From contig JANTUC010000010.1 in the NCBI GenBank assembly GCA_026873275.1, forward strand, positions 1,550,001-1,614,000: a stretch of 64,000 nt of DNA, in the 5' to 3' direction. Source of the stretch: Pseudopithomyces maydicus. Taxonomy: Eukaryota > Ascomycota > Dothideomycetes > Pleosporales > Didymosphaeriaceae. Below are positions 56,391 to 64,000 of the stretch, one piece after another (positions within the stretch are counted from its first letter, which is position 1; every line of letters begins with the position of its first letter). Under the pieces are notes generated by a model, which worked only from the letters and a program-made list of their open reading frames with translations, did no database searches and had not been told where the DNA came from. The position numbers and the translations under genes were made by a program.

Positions 56391-57916
56391 TCAACGCAGA
56401 CCGATGACGCTCTGTAGTGAGTTAGTAATGTTCCTGATGGATGTTCTGAAAGCGAATGAATGTATATATACGCACCATTTCGAGGGTCCAAACCCTCCTG
56501 ATCCACACCTTCAGCTTACCCTCAACACCCCTGACGTTGTCGAGCTCGACGCCTTCCCACCAGCACCGTCGCGCAGGTTTCCTCCAGAAGAGAAGCAGCT
56601 TCTGCGCCATGCCCACTGCGTTGCTGTTGGCCAGGTCGTTACCCTTGATGTCGGTCCGCAGACGCGCCAACGCGATGCTGCAGATGACAGCCTTGTTGGG
56701 TTCACCCGCACGATGCCCCCATTGGTCATCGTGGTTAAATCCACTGCGAATAATGTCAGTGAGAAGTCTTACACAGAAGCATCAGCTACTCACCCAGCAG
56801 TCAGCATCTCGATCAGATGCTGCTCCGTCGTCCCCGGCTCCTCGCTCTTTCGCAGGCCGGAAAAGATGCCGTCCTGCTTCAGCAACGCTTCACCAGCAGC
56901 GCGCTTCACTTCGATCATCTCCGGCTGCGAAATGTCGCGGTGGGGTGGGATGACGTAGAAATCGAGGTCCTCGCGCAGAACGATGATACCAGCACGGTCC
57001 TGCAGCATGTCTCGTGCAGAGCCATGCATGGGCTCAATGGCGTGGGCCTCGGTCGGTTGGTCCGGGATGGCAGAAGGAGAGGGAGGCGATGCAGGAATGG
57101 TTTGGGCTACATTTCGGAAAAACTCGAGCATGTATTGCAGCGAATTGGGGTCGTACTGAGAAGCGTAGAGATTGTCAGATAAGTATAATGTAGGGTTGGA
57201 GAGATGGTAACGGATCGCTTGTACAGAGTTGAAGCGAACGCTGGAAGGGGAAGAAAAATCGGGGGCACCAACATCGACTGGGTAAACATCACCGTCGTGA
57301 TATTGATTCATGTGGCCGTCAGGGAGCAGCCCATTAGGAAACAGAGAAAGAAGGACGAATTCCGGAAGAGTGAGAAGCTCATCGCGTGAAAGGGTGAAGC
57401 GGGATCCCCTGTGGTGGGTCAGCATTGATACAGTTCGAAAGTGTCTACAGTAGAATCAAGTACGGGGGCCGCATTTCTTGTCCCGGGCCAACAAAGTCGC
57501 GTGCCATTGACGTGGTGCTGCACCTACCTCAATTCGAGTGTGATGTTCTCGTCGGATCCGCCCAGGGTGTTTATTGGTGGTCCTCCACTCTGCTGCGACA
57601 CCTGGGTGATGATGCTCGCGGGGCCTCCTGCAGACGCCATGACGTATGTGAACGATTCGAGTGGACTGTAACCCTCGCTATACGGTGGCGGCGGTTCGCC
57701 GTCGTCGATGTCCTTGCTGCTGGAGCCGTCTTTGGTGTCGCGCGGGAGTGCAGCTTTGGTTTCAGCAAAGGCACAGGCGGCTGCGGAGGAGGAAGATTCG
57801 TTGAAGGGCGGCGCGGAAGCAAAGGCGGGCGGTGGTGAGTCGTTGTCCTCTTCGTCGCAGACCTTGTCTTGGTCCCGATCGGCGTGTTCCGGAGGGAAAT
57901 AGAGGGAGGTGGGCAC
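56391..57916 (-). CDS. WHI2: WHI2-like stress-response regulator (BTB/POZ-like), 5' end unresolved
   Basis: Family of Saccharomyces Whi2, partner of Psr phosphatases in general stress response and TORC1 restraint. Exons, 5' to 3': upstream limit uncertain to 57528; 57273-57408; 57155-56794; 56743-56476; 56411-56391. Conserved blocks: PPPPYSEGYSPLESFTYVMA, RFTLSRDELLTLPEFVLLSL, FPNGLLPDGHMNQYHDGDVY, IIVLREDLDFYVIPP, EVKRAAGEALLKQDGIFSGL, RLRTDIKGNDLANSNAVGMA and the end WTLEM|SVIGLR, the last six codons lying on a 21-nt exon. Intron 57156-57272 is 117 nt without in-frame stop, so retention would insert 39 residues after YPVD. No ATG precedes the open frame, which closes at a TAG near 58010, so a 5' exon or indel is missing; 57640 is the first in-frame ATG. 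Confidence 0.88.
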
Positions 57917-58887
57917 GGAGACTCGCCTTGGGACGGTAGTGCTCCTGAGTCGTGTTGGGGTGCGGTAACTGTGTAGGCTGGGCGGGATTCGCTGCTATCG
58001 CAGGAGCTGTGCGGCAAAGGAGTGACTACGGACAAGCCGTTGGTATCGAAAGCCTGCGTATGCGACAAGGTGCCGGTCGTGTGGTGTACTCGAAGCCAGT
58101 GGCTGGGCAGGACTCAGGAGGCAGCGTTCGGAGGACGGGGCGGAATTGGCAAGCGCGCAGTCAGATCATAGGCAGGCCAGTAGCATCAGAAGCGGGAGCG
58201 TGCAGCAGCGTCGGGGCAAATGTGGGCGAGAGTGCGAGGTGAGTTGTAATGGTGAGGTCGAGGTGCGGTGAATCTTGGAAGGTGCCAAGCAATCTGGGGC
58301 TAGTGCACGTCCCTGGCCCATTCCGCATGTGGACCGCTCAGTGAAGCGACCCACCTCTCATGCAGTATCCGCACACTATTTCAGGAAATACAGTTTTGCA
58401 ACCAACCGGTACCACATACCCCTAGACCCCTATCCAGGCGTGGTAACCCGAGGAGAAAATTTGGTTGATTCGATCTAGAAATGGTGTCAAACAGAAAGCA
58501 CTTGGGACAACTGAACTGGACATTCACAACTTCCGGCATTGATGCCTTGGGGGCCAAGGCTGCATTGTACAAGCGCAGGAGCCTATGGAGGAAACTCGGT
58601 TAATCTGATGAAGAATTGGCGTTAAACAGAAAGCACTCGGGACAACTAGACGTCCGCAACATCCGGCATTGATGCCTGGGAGACTAATGTTGCACTGCCA
58701 AAGCAAACATCACACGATATCAAAACAGTGCAAGTAGTACATGTGTAGGGACAGCTATGCCTTTGCCCAATACCGTCATCGACAGGTATTAAGGGCGATA
58801 TGAATAGGATACACGCGCTTGGCCTATATACGATATGAATCTCTATCGAATCTTTATATTGCTGCCCGCGTGCCTAGCGCGGCCCGC
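57917..58887. other. Intergenic, WHI2 5' region and GCN20 3' flank
   Basis: 57917-58250 probably holds the missing WHI2 first exon and promoter; an ATG-less minus-strand ORF covers part of it. 58449-58700 is the tandem duplication. The rest is unremarkable. Confidence 0.4.
58449..58700. repeat. Imperfect tandem duplication, about 130-135 bp
   Basis: Two diverged copies share GAGGANAAA/GAGGAAACT, ACAGAAAGCACTTGGGACAA (58491) against ACAGAAAGCACTCGGGACAA (58626), and TCCGGCATTGATGCCT (58532 and 58662). They lie downstream of GCN20 and show no coding potential. Confidence 0.75.
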
Positions 58888-61252
58888 TTAATGCTTTTGT
58901 ACCACGCCCGCGTCGTTGGCCTGCGCCGTTATCCTCTTCTTGTAGTCCTTGACTGTGCCGTCGAAATGCTCGATCGTGCCATGATCGCACACCCACAAGC
59001 TTGTACAGACGTTCTGCAGCATCGTGACGTCGTGACTGACCATGAGTACACCACCCTCGAACTTCTGCAGCGCGTCGGAGAGCGCATCCATGGCTTCGAT
59101 ATCCAAGTGATTGGACGGTTCGTCGAGCACGAGGATGTGTGGGTTCTGCAGCGACAGGCATGCGAAGGCGACACGAGACTTTTGACCTCCGGATAGCAGT
59201 TCCATCTTCTGCAGACCGGTCATGCCGGTGATACCGAAGGCACCGAGGTGACGGCGGTATTCCTCGTCCGTCTTACCGTGGTACTTCTTTGACATGAAGC
59301 CCACGGCGCTGTCGTTGAGATCCAGAGCGTCGACATGGTGTTGCGCGAAGAAGCCCACCCGGAGTCGAGGGTTCTGTGAGATCAAACCCGATGAAGGCTG
59401 GAGCGCTCCAATGAGCAGCTTCAAAGCCGTTGTCTTACCAGCTCCGTTGGGTCCGACAATACCAATTCGAGAGTCCAGCTGTACGTCAAGATCCACATTT
59501 TTCAGCAGGATCTTGTCGGGGCTGTAGCCGAAGGTAACGCCAGACATCTGTATGATGGGCGGTGACATCTTCTCCACGGGAGGGAATTTGAACTGCACAC
59601 TATATTCAGCTTCAGGGGCCTGTAACACTGGCATCTTCTCAAGCTTCTTGATCCTAGACTGCGCTTCTGAGGACTTCGCTGCATTGTACCTGAATTTGTC
59701 GATGAAGGCTGCAGATGCATTAGCCACAAAACAAAGAAGTGATTGTGCATATACGAACCTTGCAGATGCGCACGCACTTCCATTTGCTTTTCGTATTCTC
59801 GCTTAGCCGTCTTGCGCCGCTCTTCCTTGGTGGCGTAGAAGGATTCGAAGTTGGCACCCTTGTAGTAGTCGAGTCGCTCAGAGTGTTGATGAATGATGTC
59901 CGTTGCAACCTCGTTCAAGAACGCCCTGTCGTGAGATACGACCAGCACAGTGCTCGGATAGTCCTGGAGGTAGTTTGCCAAGAATGTGATCGACGGAACG
60001 TCCAACATGTTAGACGGTTCGTCAAGAAGCAGCAGATCAGGTTCGCAGAAAAGAGCACGTGCAAGTGCCAATCGCATCCTCCAACCACCAGAGAACGTCT
60101 TTGTGGCAAACTGTTGCCGCTCGGTGGAGAATCCTAGACCAGCCAAAATGCTGGCTGCTCGAGACTCGGCCTTGTCGGACTCCATCTCAGCAAGTTTAGA
60201 TTGGATATCACCAAGTGTTTGGTCGAGGCCTTCACGTTGCTTGTCCAGGATGGCTGCATCTGCTGACGTGTCGGCCAGCGTAGAGCGTTCAGCTTCCAGT
60301 TCAGCCAATTCTTTGTTAATCTTATCCTGCTCCTTGAGAAGGTGCTTTCGCCAAACATCGGCATCCAGGACAGCCTGCAGAGCTGGGGTATCATCACCAG
60401 TAATCTGGCATGATCAGTAACGGAAAAAGGAGCATTTAGCATGGGGTTGAAGGGTACCTCTTGTTCCACGTGGAGAATGGAGATGTGAGTCGGGATGGCG
60501 ACCTCACGGCGACTAAGCGCCCTCAGAAGCGTGGATTTACCAATACCGTTTTGACCAACCAGACCATACCTGCGACCGTATGCAAGGGTAAGGGATGTGT
60601 CTGACAGGATACGCTGGCCGCTGATGGAAATGTCGAAGCTGTCGATCTTGATATCCTTGCTCTTTGTGTTGTTCTCGGAGCCCAATTGCAGCGGGTTGAC
60701 TTGCATGTAAAAGTCCTCGTAGCTCTGGGTTTCGCTTGGCTGGTTGAGCAGCTTGGAGGCCTCATATTCGACGTTCTTGAAAACCTTGCGGTCTTGCTTC
60801 GCCTTGAGCTTGCGCTCGGCCTTTTCAAGCTTCTTGCGGTCGACGCGCGACTCTACCTTGCGGGCGTTGGCCGACTCGAGGTCGACGGCACCACCGGCCA
60901 GACCAAGGGTGGTGGACATGTGCGAACGCGAGCCCACGTGAATGGCCTGGTCCAGCTTCCGGGCAGACGGCGCCATCTGACGGTGGTCCCCGTCGATGCC
61001 ATTAGTGGCATTAAGGCGCGAGACAAACTTGTCGACCAGGTTGTGGATGGCGGCCTCGTTGGCCTGGGTGAGATCGCCCGAAGCGGACAGCAGCAGGGCA
61101 GTGATGCTGGCGGCGGCTTCCTCAAGAGGAGAAGGGGCATTGGGGTCCGCTTCCGAGTTGAAGGAGTTGGCTGCATGGGTCAGGTAGCCAACCGAGTAGT
61201 CCGAGAGCACGGGGTCGATGCCCGGAATCTGGGCTCTGATTTCAGCTTCCAT
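58888..61252 (-). CDS. GCN20: ABCF ATPase GCN20
   Basis: Cytosolic ABC-F protein that with GCN1 on the ribosome helps activate the GCN2 kinase when amino acids run short. Exons 60458-61252, 59759-60404 and 58888-59708; 753 aa, matching yeast Gcn20 length. Start at 61252 (MEAEIRAQIPGIDPVLSDYS), typical of the family; the open frame upstream is ignored. Residues 1-200 are the GCN1-binding N-domain. NBD1: GQNGIGKST, FSGGWRMRLALARAL, LLLLDEPSNMLD and SHDRAFLN. A charged linker with KREYEKQMEVR follows. NBD2: GPNGAGKTT, LSGGQKSRVAFA, LVLDEPSNHLD and SHDVTML. It resembles human ABCF3. Three short, phase-consistent introns; nothing broken. Confidence 0.97.
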
Positions 61253-63272
61253 GGTACCAGTGGCTGTGGAGGCTTGTCCGGAGCTGTTGTGGGATATCAA
61301 ATTTCAGCACAACGGCGGTGCCTGGCTTGGCGAGCTTCTGGAAGACTCGCAACGAGACGGCCGTGCAGGGCTCGATAAACGCTGTGCGCGCTGGGCCGCG
61401 GGGGTGGCAGATTTGCAATGGTGCCGTGCCGGTGCAGTGCGATGGGCAACGTCTGCGGAGGGGTGGAGTGGGCAATGAGGTTTCGTTTGAAGCTAGCTAC
61501 GGATCGCGGGCGTGGCCAATCACGGCCCAGAAGCGCTGGCTCACCCAAGATTGAGAGACGCCGGCTGCAGCGCGGAGGCTCTTTTGCCTCCTTCTCGTGT
61601 GCCTAAGGCGGGGATCTCCCGGTTGCGTGCATCCTGGGAGCATCATCCATCGTCCGCGCCGTGGGCCAGCGGCCTCAGCCTGGCAAAAGCACTGACTGGG
61701 CGCTGCCGTGCATGCCGTCACAAAGCGAGCATGTTTGCATCCTACACAATGGCACACACGGGCACACACACCCTGCGATAGATGGGCGATAGATGATGGC
61801 GCGGCTCGGCTGTTGCTGGTGGGTGCCATGTTCATGTATCTGCTGCCATGTTCTGGTGCGGTGCTGTGCCTTGGCTGTGGAGAGAGCCCATGCGTGATCC
61901 CGGTCGCGCTCCTCCGCCTTCTCGCTGGGGCTGACGTGCTCGCGGCCCGGACTCGACTCGACTCGATGCCATCATTGGGGAGGCAGTGTGGCCCGCAAGC
62001 GTGCAGCAGAGTCGCAAGATTCTCAACAATAGCGGCAGGGCGGGCGCACGGCAATAACGAGTGGGAGACGGTGGCGTGCGGATCAACAAACAATCTCCAC
62101 CTCTGTGCAGGGCCTCGCGAGCTGCTCTCCGGGCCTCGCGAATCGCCGGCATGCGTGGTGCAGGCCGTGGTAACGAGCCCAAAATAGTCTACCACGATGG
62201 CAAGCTGCGAGGGACCTGTCCCTGATTTGAATGCGCGCCATGGCTGCAGCTTCATGCGCCGTGTACCGGTGCACATGGAGAGGTGCCAGTGCGCGGGCTG
62301 CATCTGCTCGTCTGCAGCGTGACGGCGAGCAAACAACGCCCGGCGAGAGGCGAAACGTCCATGTGCCGTGGGCTGTACTGTACTGTAGGTAGTGGAGCTG
62401 GGCCAGCAGCGGCGCGAACGACGTCTGAGCGCGCGTGTTTTGACATTCCGCCAGACACAACACTGGCCCCAATTCACCGGCAACACCTCGCTAACGCCTA
62501 GCGGCGCGTCCTGAGCCATCGCATCCCAGCAGCAACCTGTACCGGATTTCCTCCTGCTTCCGCCCTCGTCGACCAGACTCCACTTCGCAGCCTGCGCCCT
62601 CTCCCTCCTTGCTCCGACGATGCATGCTGTGAGCGCACAGTAGTCGACCCCACCCCCCAGCCCGCCTGCAGGACGAGTACCAAGGTACACCGGCTGCCAG
62701 CATGCCCACGGCGCTCAAGCAAGCAGCATTGCGTTCGAGTGAGCCCGATAGGCGGCCCCATCACTAAAGAGAATGAAAACGGTTCCGACGGTAAATCCCC
62801 ATGTGTTTCTTTTGTATATGTGCTGTGTCGTGGCGCGAGGCCTCCTGTCTCCTTGCATTGCTGCTCTGTTTTGGACTCGACGCCCTTCACCGCACCTCTC
62901 CCGAGAGCGGCGCCAGCTTGCCCAACCCGTTCGCGAGACCTCTGCCTGCCGTTGCACAAGTCTAGTACTGACGCATTACCGTGATACCAGCTTGCTGCCA
63001 GTGCAACTCTGCTTGGTGCCTCCGCGGTCGGCCTGGGCTTCGGTCGAGAGACAGAGCCCCCGTACCCGTCGAAGAGGAGGAAAGCCACTCCAGCACAAAA
63101 CCCGCTGCCTCGCCCGTCCTTCCACCCGCACAACCCGTCCCAGCCTGTTGCGCTCGCATCCTCTGTTGCGCCGTCCGCTGCCATACCCGCCCAACCTGCC
63201 CGTCCTCTGTCCGCGCGCATCCCCTCCACCCCACGCCCCAGTCATGACCCTCGACCGCCTGTGAGGAGGAGA
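61253..63272. other. 2 kb GC-rich intergenic
   Basis: Promoter of GCN20 and upstream region of the last gene. Long ORFs on both strands (for example 61497-62690 minus) are Arg/Ala/Cys-rich, overlap one another and show no domain. TACTGTACTGTAGG lies near 62378. No RNA gene or transposon seen. Confidence 0.4.
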
Positions 63273-64000
63273 ATGACGACGAGCGCCGACCCCGTCTCAC
63301 TATCGCTGCAAGGTCCCATCGAAACCGGTTACACACCGCCCGCCGAACTGAACATAAACGAACACGACGCCCAGGCGCGCCCACAGTCGAGGAGGGCGTC
63401 CTGGATCAAGCGCCTCTCCGCCATATCCAACTCGCAGCCCTCCAGTCGAGACACCAGCCCCGGCCCCTTGTCGCCTTCCGTCTCGCTCTCCAATGGTTCC
63501 ATGGCATTTTCGCACGACGGCTCAACCGCGCCCATGATCCCAGGCGAACGTCCCCCCGCTCCACTCCCGCCCAACAAGCTTGTCAAACGCTCTTCCTCGC
63601 TCCACGGTTCCCAAGACATCCCCACACACTTCTCTGGCTCTCGAAGGCCCTCCTTTCGCCGACCCGCCACCAGCCACCAGCGGTCGGCCACGCTGCAGTA
63701 CCAGACAGCTCTCCTCGAGATGACCGCCGAACATCCGTCCTCCGACGCACAGCCGCTGCAGCCCGGAGCAGATAGCGACGTCGAGTACACGCACTACTTC
63801 ACGGCAAGGGTCACGGCGGAAAAGGCCCTCTCGAAACGCAAGGGAGTCCTCTCGTCCAGCACGAACGCTTTCAGGCGGATAGTTCCCGACGACAAGCTGC
63901 ACAGACCCACCCTGATTCTGGCTCACTCCATTTCCACGGGCGCGCCTGCCCACCTGGTCGAAGATTCGGAAAGCGAGGCGGACAGCGAGAGCCTGTACTT
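63273..64000 (+). CDS. Ser/Pro-rich protein, 3' partial
   Basis: ATG 63273 (GAGAATGACG) opens a frame of 242 codons that is still open at the window edge. It starts MTTSADPVSLSLQGPIETGY and is rich in Ser, Pro and Arg with basic phospho-site-like motifs (RRASWIKRLSAISNS, KRSSSLHGSQ, RRPSFRRPATSHQRS). It then becomes more ordered: TALLEMTAEHP, DVEYTHYFTARVTAEKALSK and DDKLHRPTLILAHSIS, ending in an acidic patch (EDSESEADSES). No domain recognised. The frame's Ser/Pro composition with no stop for 728 bases, against many stops in the shadow frames, supports a real gene. The earlier ATG at 63244 stops after six codons. Confidence 0.65.
   Translation, partial: MTTSADPVSLSLQGPIETGYTPPAELNINEHDAQARPQSRRASWIKRLSAISNSQPSSRDTSPGPLSPSVSLSNGSMAFSHDGSTAPMIPGERPPAPLPPNKLVKRSSSLHGSQDIPTHFSGSRRPSFRRPATSHQRSATLQYQTALLEMTAEHPSSDAQPLQPGADSDVEYTHYFTARVTAEKALSKRKGVLSSSTNAFRRIVPDDKLHRPTLILAHSISTGAPAHLVEDSESEADSESLY

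Noticed and set aside
57571..58068. Minus-strand ORF of 165 codons as the WHI2 N-terminus
   Set aside because: No ATG, and its downstream part is out of frame with the conserved PPPPY...SFTYV block; only its upstream part could belong to a missing exon.
61497..62690. Minus-strand ORF of 397 codons upstream of GCN20
   Set aside because: GC-rich, Arg/Ala/Cys-rich, overlaps other ORFs in both strands, no recognisable block.

Overview
The window is nuclear DNA of a filamentous ascomycete (Pezizomycotina), most likely a Dothideomycete. The reasons are: many short spliceosomal introns (mostly 44-65 nt, GT-AG, with CTNAC-like branch points), a CFEM protein, a CorA-like/STAND-N protein and an NB-ARC-TPR protein of filamentous-fungal type, TTAGGG-type repeats, and intergenic DNA full of microsatellites. 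The order and class are inference. I rebuilt gene models by joining open reading frames at splice sites and checking that the phases agree.

Layout. 1-13 kb: RLI1/ABCE1 (minus) and the CHD1 remodeller (plus) share a divergent promoter. They are followed by the vacuolar endopolyphosphatase PPN1 (plus), whose frame is broken twice at C-run-containing stretches. 13-20.5 kb: an accessory pair, a C2H2 zinc-finger protein with a C-terminal membrane hairpin and a STAND-type N-domain protein with a CorA-like membrane tail, then a small DUF423 membrane protein with a one-base frameshift in a G run. 20.5-30 kb: an interstitial telomeric repeat, a small secreted Cys protein killed by an in-frame TAA, an aquaglyceroporin with unusual NPW/SPA pore motifs, an alpha/beta hydrolase and a CFEM GPI-anchored protein. 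32.8-34 kb: SEC13. 34.4-43.5 kb: a gene-poor tract made of hundreds of bases of degenerate, quasi-periodic units (a CATG box, a pyrimidine tract, a CTAAAA box, then a variable spacer), interrupted only by a secreted GH35 beta-galactosidase. 45.5-47 kb: S-adenosylhomocysteine hydrolase. 48.5-54.3 kb: an intronless NB-ARC-TPR NLR-like gene with hypermutable microsatellites at its start codon and beside its P-loop, a tiny Cys-rich ORF, and a convergent orphan STAND-like N-domain protein. 56.4-61.3 kb: WHI2-like stress regulator and the GCN20 translation ABC protein (both minus). A Ser-rich ORF runs off the right edge.

Housekeeping genes of translation and stress signalling (RLI1, GCN20, WHI2, SAH1, SEC13, CHD1) alternate with accessory material (NLR-like genes, membrane-anchored finger/CorA-like proteins, secreted proteins, repeat array). 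Several frame breaks can each be repaired by one extra base in a homopolymer (C, G, A runs), so consensus indels in the assembly are at least as likely as real pseudogenes. The most novel-looking item is the 34.4-43.5 kb spaced-motif array. The most functionally interesting are the NLR-like locus and the deviant aquaglyceroporin.
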